DNA of 64,000 nucleotides from Microscillaceae bacterium (GTDB lineage Bacteria; Bacteroidota; Bacteroidia; Cytophagales; Microscillaceae): NCBI GenBank assembly GCA_012031215.1, contig JAAUUB010000003.1, positions 1 to 64,000 of the forward strand, read 5' to 3'. Shown piece by piece: positions 30,083 to 41,900 of this stretch (position 1 is its first letter; each line of letters starts with the position of its first letter). The notes under the pieces were generated by a model. It saw only the letters and a program-made list of their open reading frames with translations, ran no database searches and was not told where the DNA came from. The position numbers and the translations under genes were made by a program.

Positions 30083-33000
30083 CTAACGTAACAGCACCAG
30101 GCTGCCCGTTTTCTGACCATTGAAAGTAACTTCTTTGTCATTGATAAAGCGTCCGCTCAAAGACCATACGTATCCACCACTAGGCTGTGCTTTGCCCTGG
30201 TAGGTTCCATCCCAGCCAATGGTGTCTCCGGCTGCATTGCCTTCCACCCAGTCTCTGGTCTCAAATAATAGCTGGCCCAAACGGTCAAATATGCGGAGTG
30301 TAAGCGATTTAATGCCTACGCCATAGACCTGAAACCGGTCGTTGTTGGCATCGCCATTGGGGCTAAACATATTGGGTACAAATACTTCCAAGTCAACGGC
30401 TTCCACAAAAACCGTAAGTATAACAAAGCAATTGCGGTCATTGGTAATCCTGACACTTAGCCATTGACTTTCCAAGTCATAGGCCGAAAAGTCTAACACG
30501 GGATTTGTACCAAGAATATTGCCATTACTATCCTGCCATTCAAAAAATACGGCATCCGTAGCACTTGCTTCCAGCGTGAGGGGGTCGCCGCGCCCAATCA
30601 AGATGGTATCATTGACTACCTGAATGCTGCTCAAGAGGGCGGCATCGGTGATTTCTTTTAACGCCTCCTCCACCTCATAGGCATAGTCCTGGCTGCAGCC
30701 GCCCACATCTCTGACCGTAACCCGGTAGGTGCCCTGGGTCAGGGCGCTCAGGTCTTGAGTACTGGCACTAAATCCAGGGTCGCCATCTTTTGTCCAGGTA
30801 AAGGTATAAGGGGTGTAAAGCGGGTCTAAGGTCAAGGTTATACGCCCCGATGGAGAATCACCCGAAGCCACACAACTATCGGCGTCGGTTACCAATCCAT
30901 CCGCCTGCCAGGGCAAAACGCCTGGGTTGACATTGACCACTACCTCCTGGCGAGGCCCTTCACAGCCTGCCGCATTGAGGGCCGAAACCCAAAAACTGGT
31001 CGTGCTGGTGATGCCCGATTGAGTGATGCTCGCCCCGTTTGCGAAGGGAGTGGGCTCCGAATCGGATACATACCAATTGTAGTCCGTAGCACTGGGTTCA
31101 GATGCCGATAAATCAACATCCAAAGAGGTGTCGCACAAAAAGCGGTCTTGAACAGCAGGCAGCCCGGGCGAGGTTTGCACATCTACATTAAAGACAAGGG
31201 CCGCCCGGCTGCAGTTTTGGGGGGTGGTTTCTACCAGGTTCACCGTGCCCGCTCCCGCCGTGTTCCAGGTTACAACCAGTTCATTCGGATTAGCACCCGC
31301 TACACCCACGCCGCCAGTAACAACCCAGTCGTAATCATTGGCCGGGTCAAAAGGCAGGGCAGTGGTATAGGTGTGTGTTTCGCCCACACATACCAAAGCC
31401 GGCCCGGTGATTTCGGGGGAAGGCAATGGATTGAGGGTAACCGAAAAACTGCCTGCATCGAGTGGGATGGGAGTGGTCGCCTCACAATCCGTACCTTCCA
31501 CCTGAATAGTTACGAGCAGATAGGTAGGGTCGGCAATCATTTCGTTCCAATCTACTTCTATCTGATTGCTGCCTTGGCCACTAAGAATAGTGCCCGCCCC
31601 GACAATCTGCCAGTTATATAGGTAAGTCTGGCCTGCTGGTGGCAGGCTGGTGGTATAGGTGGCGGTTTCTCCGGCGCAAAGATTTTGATTGCCAGCAATG
31701 CTGGGGTTTGGGGCGGCAATCAGGCTTACGTCTAGCACGGTCGTTTGCGTACAGGCATTGCCATCAGTTTGCAGCACACTCACCTGTCCGGTAGTACCAC
31801 TGGCCCAGGTAACCAAAACTTCCTGAGATCCCTGACCAGTAAAGGATACTGCCCCGGTAATTGTCCAGAAATAGGTGTCAGTATTCGGGCCGCTTACGGC
31901 ATATAGCACATCTGCATCTCCCTGGCACACAACGCTGGCCCCTGTGATAGCGGGCTCGGGCAAGGCATTAAAGCTAATATCTTGGCTAGCCGTAAAATTA
32001 CAACCTGTGGCTGGGTCGGTTTCCGTAAGCTCTATTCGCCCATTGGGGGCATTTTCATCCCAGGTAACAGAGATGGCATTGCTGCCCTGGCCGCCGATGA
32101 GCACGCCATTGATTACATTCCAAACCAGGGTATTGCTCGTGGCCCCTACAGTGTAAGTTTCTGTGCTGGCTTCGCAAATCACAAAATTTCCTGCAATGAC
32201 CGGAGCCGGTACGCTACCTACTTCTACGTCAAATTGTTGCACTGCCTGGCAACTGGTGGCGGCAATGGTCTCGGTAAGTTCCAGTGTGAAAGTACCTGGA
32301 GCAGTCCATTCCACAGTAATTTGAGCCTGGTCGCTTGGGGAAGTAATTATGCCGCCTCCCGATATAGTCCAGGCATAACTATGGCCTGCCGTAGCATTGG
32401 TTTGATAATTCTCAACATCCCCAACACAGGCAATTGCTTCACCACTCACCACCAGAACAGGCAGGGGATTGACCGTTACATTGAAGATGGCCGAGGTAGC
32501 CGGGCAGTCGAGCGTGCCAAAGGGCCGGGTTTCTTCCACACTTACCTCCCCGGGCCCATTGCTATTCCAGGTAACGGTGATTTGATTGCTTCCCTGTCCG
32601 GTGGTGATGCTACCATTGGCCGAGACCGTCCAGTTGTAGTCATTAGAGACATTGTTGGGGGTGGAATAGATGGCCGTTTGTCCGGCGCAGACATTATCGG
32701 GCCCGCTGACCACGGGGCTAGGCAGGGGATTGACCGTTACGTTGAAGATGGCCGAGGTAGCCGGGCAGTCGAGCGTACCAAAGGGCTGGGTTTCTTCCAC
32801 ACTTACCTCCCCGGGCCCATTGCTATTCCAGGTAACGGTGATTTGATTGCTTCCCTGTCCGGTGGTGATGCTGCCATTGGCCGAGACCGTCCAGTTGTAG
32901 TCATTAGAGACATTGTTGGGGGTGGAATAGATGGCCGTTTGTCCGGCGCAGACATTATCGGGCCCGCTGACCACCGGGGTAGGCACTGGATTGACCGTTA

Positions 33001-36000
33001 CGTTGAGGGTAGGCGAGGTTTGCGCACAAGTAGTGGTCGGATTGCTTTCCAAAACCGAAAGGCTACCTGTGGTTTGCCATTCAACCGTAATTTCGTGGGT
33101 ATTGCCTCCGGTGATGATAGTCCCTCCGGTAATAGTCCAGGCATACGTATTGCCCGGCACAAGGGGGGTATTATACACAATAGGGCTGTCCTCGCAAACA
33201 TTGTCTAAGCCCGAAATCAAAGGGGTAGGCTTCGGATTGATGGTTTCGTTAAACAGGGGTGCATTGTTGTCGCATCCTTGCCCATTAGTTTCAATCAGGG
33301 TGATGGTTCCGCCTCCGGGGGCCATCCACATCACATTGATTTGATGGCGATTTTGTGCCGAAACCGTTGGACTATTTTCGGGCACTATCAATCCGCCTGT
33401 AACAGTCCAAGCGTAATTGTTGCCGTTATTGAGGGTGCTTTGATAAGAAACGGTTTCGCCTTCGCAAGCCTGCCCGCCAGCACTAATGACTGGATTAGGG
33501 ACAGGGTTAATATTGGCACGAATGAGAATGGTATCCGAAGGGCAGCCGTTTTTATTCAGCAATACATAGAAATCAGTGCTCGTGCTCACATTGACAGTGA
33601 GGCTGTCATTGGGATTGGCCAGGTTATTACGGCTGGCATTCAGCCATACATATTCACTATCCGTTGTACCGCCTGTGGCCCTTAGCAATACAGCCACGGG
33701 GGCACCACCGGGGTCAGCACAGGCCGTTCCCTCAAAAGGAGTAGGATCGGGCGGACCACTTACTTCAACAAGGGCAGCATTGGAGGGTAATTCTCCACAC
33801 ACGGCTTCCCGCACAATCGCCCTATAGAGTGAATCCTGGGAAGCAGTGCTGGTATTGCTGCTATAATTGGGATTATTACCTGAACCTGGAATATTTACCC
33901 AGTCAGTATCCGGGGCGGAGGGCAATTTTCTTTGCCAGGTTACGATTCGGGAAGGGTTTGGCTCTCCCGGATAGCCCGTTAGCGTGAGTGTAAAGGGCGT
34001 GTTGGCCTGGCAAAACTCGCCTCCCCCCAGCACAAAGCCAACCGGATTAAGATTGCGAATTTTCTTTACTTTCTGGTTGTTTTGGTCAATCAGATGCACT
34101 TCATTGGCATTGTCGATTGTAAGCCCGATTGGAAAGCGAAAAGAAGCATTCAGGGCCGGGCCATTCACGTCGCTGGCCGTTCCATTTCCGGCAAAAGTAC
34201 TGACGGTAGTCCCTACCAGACGGCGGATTTTATGGTTGCTGCGGTCGGCAATATAAATTTCCCCTAAGGGGCTCCAGCTTACATCAGTGGGAAAGAAAAG
34301 CGTAGCCACCGACACATTTCCATCGGTGCGCTGATTGGCTGGAGTAACACTCGTGCCAGTTCCCCCGGTTCCCACCAGCGTACTGACCACTCCTCCGGGG
34401 CTAATGCTTCGGATACGGTGGTTAACCAGGTCGGCTACATATAAATTACCATCCGAATCAATGTCAATTCCAGTCGGAAAATTAAAACGGGCGGCGGAAG
34501 CACTGCCATCTACTAAACCCTGGGGGCTGGGTCCAGGGCTGGCGCCGGCAAAAGTGCTAACAGACCCATCCGGGGCGATTCGCTTGATTTTGTGGTTGTT
34601 TTTATCACAAATGTAAATACTTCCACTCATCAGCTACGGCCAGGTCAGTAGGTTGAGAAAAACGCGCATCCAGGGGGTTGGGGCATCCACATCGGCCGGG
34701 TCAACGGTATTGAGCCCGGCAATCGTGATGACCTGCCGGGTGACGGGGTCAATTCTTCGGATACTGCGGTTACCCCGGTCGGCTACAAAAATATTTCCAA
34801 ACGCATCTACGTCTATGCCAGTGGGAAAACGAAAACGGGCCGCCGTGCCAATGCCATCCTGCAAGCCCTGATTATTAGGGCTGCCCGCAAATACAGACAC
34901 CGTATTGCTTGCAATATCCAGCATACGAATGCAGTGGTTTTCCTCGTCGGCAATGTAGAGGCGCGCACCATTAGGCGAAAAGGCAATGCCGCCACAGGCA
35001 TCATCCACAGGGTCGCCGGGCAGGTTGGTTTGAAAGCCAAATCGAAACTGGCACTCAGGGCCGGGCCGTCGGTTTCGCCCCGGGTTCCATTGCCCGCAAG
35101 GGTTAGTACTTCCTGCGTGATTTGGGTTTGTTGCTGAATGGCAATGGTTACCGTATCGCGGGAGCGGCAAGTGCCATTGTCATAAGTATATAAGATGCGA
35201 TAGCTTCCGGGGGCGCTGGCATTGAGGTCTATTTCTCCGGTATTAGGGTTCAGGACTAGGGCTGGGTCCTCGGTACAAAAACAATTGCCGGAGGGGCAGA
35301 TTGCACCGATAACACCCGTGATAATGGGCGGGACAACTCCACTTCCGGCACAAAGGGCATTGTTGGCCGCCGGGTCGCTGTTGTAATTCAATGTAACGGG
35401 GGTGCAGGGCTGCATACACCAAAACTTGCGGCCACTTGCAGAACCATTGGCAATAAAGTATAGGAAGCCGTTGGCGGTGGTCATTTCATCTACCTGAGTG
35501 GCTCCCAGATTGCTGTTGGCCGGAAACTGAAACACCCGGCGGGCCACCTGTGTAACACAACTGCTGCGCAGGGGGTCTATGACCCACAGGTCAAAACGGG
35601 TGTCATTGGTATCAAAGGGGTTTTTGGCAAAGAAATACAAAAAGCCATTGACGTAGGTAAGCAGTCGGGCATTGGAGGGAGTGTTGCCAGTGGTGATGTT
35701 GCTCACCCGGCTGGCTCCCAGGCTGGTATCGTAGCGCCAGACTTCCGTGCCATTGGTGCCATCATTGGCCACAAAAAAAACCTCCCCATTGACATCGGTC
35801 AGGAAGTGGGGATTAGCACTGGCAACGCCCGGGTTAATGTTGGCCGTGAGTACGGCCGTAGTACCATCAAAACGATACAATTCATTACCATTGCTCGCCG
35901 AACTGCCCACAAAATATAGAAAGCCACCCGAAACCAGCATCGGGATGGTCGTATCTACGACAATATTGGAATTGAGGGCCAGTAGTTCGGGGCTATTGAG

Positions 36001-36890
36001 CCCGTCCGAGGCAAAAAGTCGGTTGCCTACGCCGTTATTGGCAAAAAAATAGACCCTATTGTTATAGGTAATGAAGCCAAAAGGGGCAGAAGAAGCACCC
36101 GCAGTGATATCAAAAACCGTATTAGTTCCCGTATCGTGGTTGCGCACCCAAAGCTCCCGATTGATGTTTACGGCATCCGTAGCGCCATTGCCTGCATCGG
36201 CCGAAAAAAACAAAAAATTGGTACTGTTGAGGCTGGCCGCGTGTAAGTTTTTGGGAAATGAGCCTCCGGTCGGATTTAGGTCGGCAATTTGTGCGGTGGT
36301 TCCTCCTTCGGCCAGGGTGCGCCCATCACTGCGCCACAGTTCTTTTTGGCCAGAGGGGCCAATGGCCGAAAAATAGAGATGATCTAACAATGGGGTCAGG
36401 AATTCACCCGAAGCATTTCCTGTCGGGTTGATGTGTAAAATGGGTTGTACCCCGGCCGTTGTAAAGGGGGCTGTGCCTACCAGGCGATAGCGATACAGCA
36501 CCTCCTGACGCACGGTACTACCAATGAAATCATCGGCAAAAAATAGGAGCCGCCTCTAAAATCTGTGAAATCATAAGGGTCAGAGCCTCCGGCGGTATTC
36601 ACATTGGCGATATTGGCAACATTGCAGCTAAAAGCTCGAAAAGGCTCCCGCGAAAGTGTAGTGGTAGAGGCCTCAAAGATTAGTCCATCGATGAAACCTG
36701 TGGAAGTGGCAAACCTTATCCGGGTAAGCTCATCATAATTGTCTTCATTGACGCGTACGGTTGGCACTTGGTGCTGTGCATAGAGCGGAGAAAAGAATGA
36801 AAGAGTGAGCAGAAAAAGCAAAAGGACGCTTTGCTTAGGATAAATCAAATAATTTAGGTATCGATGAAGTGGAGTAGAGTATAACCACAT
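30083..36890 (-). CDS. giant T9SS type-B protein: NHL repeats, many PKD-like domains, gliding-associated C-terminus
   Basis: Joined model of about 2270 residues. Order: signal peptide (LLFLLTLSFFSPLYAQ), an ELWRSDG-type propeller region, NHL repeats (FPTGIDVDAFGNIFVADRGN and FPTGIDIDSDGNLYVADLVN), an Ig/PKD region with about ten 85-90-residue PKD-like domains (VCAGQTAIYST, NYNWTVS and GQGSNQITVTW types), and the gliding-motility-associated type-B C-terminal domain (FVPNMFSPNGDANNDRFQV, IFDRLGQLLFE). Frame breaks: a missing T near 36538-36543, a missing C near 35044, a missing C near 34675, and a 2-base gap (or one extra base) near 34625. Type-B proteins are secreted by T9SS and stay associated with a PorP/SprF partner, encoded next. 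Confidence 0.85.
32459..32980 (-). repeat. two near-identical 261-bp tandem repeats inside the giant type-B gene
   Basis: Two 87-residue PKD-like units follow each other directly, starting at about 32459 and 32720 on the plus strand. The protein copies differ by one residue (Q versus R in the EET-PFGTLDCP segment), and the DNA differs at only a few bases. The neighbouring PKD units are clearly divergent, so this is a recent duplication. Confidence 0.9.
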
Positions 36891-37503
36891 ATTCTTAGTA
36901 TTTATTTCGGCAGATTAGCTATCCATTAATGTCAGAAATGGTGTAAAGGTAACATACCCAGGCAGGCAATCTTGCATAGACATTAGACTCCTCCACAGGC
37001 TATTAACATAGTATTAACTGGTTGAATTTCGCTAAATTGTGAGCCAGGCAGACATTTCATCGCAAATCGCTTACAGTCGTGCTTTTTGACAGAAAATTTA
37101 TTGCCCAAGCAATGCACACGGGCATTTTTTGAAGTAGCAAAATTCGGGTATTTTTAACAAAAAAGAGCTTTGGCGCATCTTTTAAGGTCTTTTTATAAAA
37201 AATGCAATCGGAGGGTAAAGGAGAAATATTTAAGGCTAACGAGAAAATATTTTTTCTCCCTTCAAAGTGATTTTAAAGGGTATGTCAATGCATTACAGCA
37301 AGGGGCGATTGGGTCAGTTATTCCTGACATTGCTTAGCTTCCGATTTAATCAGGGCAATAAGGCCCTACTAATATTGCAGTAGGGGCATTAGTGCCAAGG
37401 CGCAATTTTTGCCAAGTCATTTTAGAAACATCGTCAATGCTTGGCAGCAAGTGAAGGGCAAACAAATATGCAAAGGGGCCTTTTTTTAATTGAAATCCAA
37501 GAT
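36891..37503. other. 613-bp gap upstream of the giant type-B gene
   Basis: No convincing ORF or RNA gene. It holds the upstream region of the minus-strand giant gene and the end of the small STAS-like gene at 37504. A hairpin with arms GGAGAAATATTT and AAATATTTTTTCTCC (about 37220-37258) could end transcription of the STAS-like gene. No clear TAnnTTTG promoter with correct spacing was found near 36900-37000. Confidence 0.5.
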
Positions 37504-37914
37504 TTATGAGGCTGCTTCCAGCCAAATCCGCGCCTCGGTTCTTTCCGAGAAATAAGCCACCTCTAATTCCTGCGCTCTTGGTTCTTGAAAGGTCTGCTCT
37601 ACCGAAAGAGCAGTCATAAATTTTTCGGTCATCACAAAAGCAATCTTCTTGACCCCAGCGGCGATGTAGCGGGGCACAATCTGCGTGTCGTGCCACTCCT
37701 GCAATTGAATACTCATAGCAATACTGCTTAACCGGTTATCCACCAAAAAGGCGGGGACAGGATATACCTCAAACAATCGCGCAAACTGCTCAATGTGGTT
37801 TCGGAAGGTAGGCTCATCCATTGGGATATCCCGCTCAATCCAATAAGCCTCGATGCGGTCTTGTTCGGGTAGAAAATGCACTTCTAAATGAGACATTTCT
37901 AAGACTAATGGCAT
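37504..37914 (-). CDS. small SpoIIAA/STAS-like protein
   Basis: A 136-residue protein with the alternating strand-helix layout of STAS/SpoIIAA-like domains: an N-terminal strand (EVHFLPEQDRIEAYWIE), a helix (EPTFRNHIEQFARLFE), a strand with PVPAFLVDNR, then KKIAFVMTEKF and the C-terminal EARIWLEAAS. The Met at 37896 (MSHLEV) is an alternative start. It is a paralogue of the gene at 49715-50132, with the same end motif (EAQARTWLDLAN there). Such proteins sit in the cytosol and may take part in partner-switching signalling; the function is inferred and weak. Confidence 0.6.
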   Translation of the reverse strand: MPLVLEMSHLEVHFLPEQDRIEAYWIERDIPMDEPTFRNHIEQFARLFEVYPVPAFLVDNRLSSIAMSIQLQEWHDTQIVPRYIAAGVKKIAFVMTEKFMTALSVEQTFQEPRAQELEVAYFSERTEARIWLEAAS

Positions 37915-38042
37915 TTTTCAAAAGATTTTAGACAGTTATTATCAAAATGACTACCACATTTCTTTGTGAATCAGACCTTTTAACGTCCTTTTTTGCCTTG
38001 AGTTATAAAGAGCTTGAGGTAAATTTAAGAAAAAGACGTAAG

Positions 38043-38080
38043 AAAAAAAGCACCTTCGCGGAGAAGCGAAAAGGTGCTTT
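38043..38080 (-). terminator. rho-independent terminator after fabI
   Basis: AAAGCACCTT (38047-38056) and AAGGTGCTTT (38071-38080) are perfect 10-bp complements with an inner CGC/GCG pair, followed on the minus strand by a T-run. It lies 20 bp after the fabI stop. Confidence 0.85.
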
Positions 38081-38100
38081 CATCGTGTATATTTCGGTAT

Positions 38101-38871
38101 TTAAACTCCCATAATGTGAAAACCTCCATCCACATAGAAGGTATCTCCGGTAAGGTATTGGGCTTCGGGTGAAACCAAAAACGCGGCGACCTGCCCTACG
38201 TCTTCAATGGTTGGAAGCCGGCGCAAGGGGGTGTTTTGGGCGGTTTTTTCCATGAGTTTCTCAAAATCGCCCAGTCCCCCGGCGGCGCGGGTGGCAATGG
38301 TTCCGGGCGAAATGGCATTGACATTGATTCCTTTTTCGCCCATTTCGTAGGCCAGGTAGCGCACGGTGGCTTCCAGGGCGGCCTTCACTGGCCCCATCAA
38401 AGCGTAGTTGGCCACTACTTTCTCGGCCCCATAAAAACTCATGGCCAGGAGCGAGCCTTCGCCTTGCGAAAGGAGTGGCTCAGCGTGGTGGGCCAGTCGG
38501 ATGAATGAATGGCAACTTACATCCATAGCCAAGGCAAACCCAGCCAGCGAGCAGTCAAGCAAACGACCGCGTAAGTCCTCTAGGGGAGCAAAAGCAATGG
38601 AATGAATCAAAAAATCCAGCTTGCCCCAGTTCTGTTCCAAAGCCTGAAACACCGCCTTTATTTCTTCTTCATTTTGCACGTTCATGGGCAGGATGAGCGA
38701 AGCCTCGAGCTGTTCGGCCAGGGGGCGCACATACTTCTCGGCTTTGTCGTTGAGATAGGTGATGGCCAGTTCGGCCCCACATTGGCGTAAAATCTGGGCG
38801 CAGCCATAGGCAATGGATTGTTCATTGGCAATGCCCACTACAAGTCCTTTCTGTCCGTTGAGGTTTGGCAT
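38101..38871 (-). CDS. fabI: enoyl-[acyl-carrier-protein] reductase (NADH) FabI
   Basis: Short-chain dehydrogenase-type enzyme that reduces the trans-2-enoyl-ACP double bond in the last step of each fatty-acid elongation cycle. I chose the start MPNLNGQKGLVVG (38871); the longer frame from 38907 adds 12 atypical residues. With this start the catalytic Y and K in NYALMGPVK fall at 156 and 163, the same numbers as in E. coli FabI. The nucleotide-binding GIANEQSIAYG and the C-terminal YVDGGFHIMGV are also typical. It is a single-gene unit with a strong terminator. Confidence 0.96.
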   Translation of the reverse strand: MPNLNGQKGLVVGIANEQSIAYGCAQILRQCGAELAITYLNDKAEKYVRPLAEQLEASLILPMNVQNEEEIKAVFQALEQNWGKLDFLIHSIAFAPLEDLRGRLLDCSLAGFALAMDVSCHSFIRLAHHAEPLLSQGEGSLLAMSFYGAEKVVANYALMGPVKAALEATVRYLAYEMGEKGINVNAISPGTIATRAAGGLGDFEKLMEKTAQNTPLRRLPTIEDVGQVAAFLVSPEAQYLTGDTFYVDGGFHIMGV

Positions 38872-38988
38872 GGAAATAAAATTTGGGTTTTTGTGTTCAG
38901 CTTCCAATTACCCCATTAATTCACTTATTGCCAATGATAAAAGTCATTGCGAGCAAGAGGCTTGAGGGTCTCAAAAAAAGCCCTGGCT

Positions 38989-41900
38989 CTATTCCACCAC
39001 CACAAAGCCCCCCCAATAGAAAGGGGCAGCAAAGGGTAAAAAGCCATTTTCGGAATAGGCGCGAAGGGCCTGCTGGGCGGCCGACAAAGCACGGCGCGGC
39101 TCGCCGTGTTGCAAATATTCACTATAAAAATATTGCATCAGCAGGTGCGTAGCCCGGTCATCTACTTTCCAAAGCGACATCAGCAAGGCTTTGGCTCCCG
39201 CCACTTTAAATGCCCGCTGCAAACCATACACTCCTTCGCCATTCACAATACGCCCCAGCCCCGTCTGGCAAGCCGAAAGCACTACCAAACGCACCTGGTC
39301 AAGGGCCAAATTGCTTACTTCAAGTGCCGTCAGAATGCCGTCTTCGGCGTGTTCATCAGGGCCATTCTTTCGCAAACTGTTTGCACCCGCCAGGGCCAGC
39401 CCGCTGTTGAGCAGGGCCGCTAATTCTAAATTTATTCCGGGAGCATCATCAGGAAGGCCAAAGAATCCATGCGTGGCCAGATGAAGCAATTGCACAGTGC
39501 CCGGGGAAAAGCTTAAACATTCTTCCAGGGCCTCGGCCCCGAGCTTTTGGATAATTTGCCATCCTCGAGCAGTTAAATGCTGGCTGATTTCATTGATTTC
39601 GAGTTCCGTTTCGGGCAAATCGCCAAAGTTATCCAAAACAGGATTTTGGGTAATCGACCGGCTTTGGCTATCTCTTTCCTGCGCCAGTTTTTCCAAAGCG
39701 ACCTTATGCGCATCGGCTGACAGGTTGTAGGCGGGGCGGCCCAACAGAAAGGCGGTTTGGGCTTGGTCATGGAGGGGCGGGGAGATTTCCTCCAACAATT
39801 GCCGGGTACTGCCCAGGCGTATCAGTTGGATTTCTTCACTCAGGTATCGCCCAGTTTGTGGATTCAACATCGCTTCCAGGGCCAGTTCGTGATATACCCC
39901 ATCCAGGGAAATAAATACTTCCCGAATAGGAACCAGGCTGTTTTTTTGCAGAGCCGCCTGGATGGCTTGCCAGTAATGGCCATAACTTTGCGGGTCGTTT
40001 TGGCGGGTCAGCAGTGCCCGGTAATATTGGTCTAAATAGTCAGTCTCGAGCCGGCGGCCCTCTTCTATCAAAACCAGAAGCGGGTTTTGCCGGGTTTCGG
40101 GGGTAAGCAAAAGGGCCAGGTAAACCGTGTCTGTTTCTACTTTGCCAGGTCGGTAAAGGTCGATGAGCAGGCGTTTTATCTCTACAGCGGCCTGGCCGGG
40201 CTTGAGCTCCGCCTGAACCATAGACCAGCTGACTGGGGCGGGGGTGAAAGCCTCCGCAAAGGCCTGAGAACGACGAACAAGGGATTTTTCTTGTGCATTG
40301 GCCCCCAGCAGAAGCGAGTCAAGCGACCAGCCTTTTTGTTGTTGCTCGGTTTCCGACATCAAGCTGACCCGGGCGATAAGGCTTTTTTGGGCTTGCCAGG
40401 CACGAAAGTCAGCCACCAAGCTGGTATCTGCACTGTTGAGAATACGCCTTCGGGTTCGAGAGGCATTATTCAGCAGAATGCCTTTGGTGGCCAACTGGAG
40501 GTCATACATCTCCCCCAGATAGTTTTGATTGGGCAGTACTGCCCGCGCCTGATGTGCCTGAAAACAGAAAGCATCAAAATCACGAAAATAAGAGGCATTG
40601 GTTTTTAGGTAATTTTTTTGTTCATTTTCGCTCAAAAAGCCAAAGTTTTGCCGCAATTCATCGCTTATTTGCCGGATGATTTGCTGAAAAAAAGGCCCGG
40701 CCTTCTGATAGTCTTGCCGGGTTTGGTAAAACAAACCGAGGTTGCCCAGGAGTTTGGGGCTTTCCAGGAGACGGAGCCGGGGGTCGTTTTTGAGGGCCGC
40801 CCTTGCTTGCAAGTAGTAGTTTTCGGCTTGGGCATATTCCCCCATATTATATTTTACCCAGCCATAATTATTCAAAATGGCCGGATAATTATCCGGGTCT
40901 TTTTTTTCTTTTTCCTGAAATGTGTTTAACGCGAAGGCCAGCACGCTGTCTGCTTTCACAAAATCATTTTTATCAGCGTAGGCTTTGCCCAGATTGCTAA
41001 TGGTTTGTAGATAATTTGGATTTTCCGGGCCAAATTTACGAAGGTAGAGGGCCGCACTTTTTTCATAAAGTCGGATGGCCTCCTCGAGGTTTGCTTTGTC
41101 CACAAAGTTGGAAGCCAAATTATTATAAGTCCGGGCCAAGTCAACGTGCTCTTCGCCCAACACCTCAAGCTGTAGCCCAAGCAAGGCCTCATAGAGGGCC
41201 TGCGCCTCATCATAAAGCCCCAATCTGTTATTTAGTTGGGCCAGGTTATTGAGCGGTATAAACAAAGAAGGATGCTTCTCACCATAAGCCTCTTTGCGAA
41301 TAGTCAGTGCTTTTGACAAATACACCTCTGCTTTTTCCAAATCAGCTAATTCAAGATATGTATTTCCCAGGTTATTGTAGCTGGTGGCCAGGTCTGGGTG
41401 ATTGGCAGCCAGATAAAGCACTCGAAGCCGAAAAGATTCTGAAAAATATTCCATTGCCTTATAATGGTCCCCCAGTAAGTAGTAAAGAGAGCCAAGATTG
41501 TTAATGCTTTTGGCATAATTGGGGTGCTTTTCTCCCAGTAGCTCCCGAATCAGGCTGGGGCTTTGGAGCAAATATTTCTCGGCCTTACGAAATTCTCTTA
41601 CCCGCTGAAGGATGACCCCCAGATTGTTCAGGGTAGTAAGGTGTTCTTCGTGCTGGGTATGGCCATATTGTTGGGCCCACCGATAAGAGGCTTCTAAATA
41701 GGCAATGGCATCGGGTATATTTCCTCTCTCAAACCGGATAGTACCAAGATTATTGAGCAAACCCATTTTATCGGTTACATAGGCCGAAGAATCTGTTTCG
41801 AGGAGAATATTCAGGGTGAGGCTGAAAACAGAATCGGCGGCTTGGTAATTTCCGAGCATCTGCTCTAGAGAGGCCTGGTTTCTCAATACCCGGGCTTTTT

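Noticed and set aside
32000-33208. 408-residue plus-strand ORF with internal repeats
   Set aside because: Shadow of the duplicated PKD units of the minus-strand giant gene.
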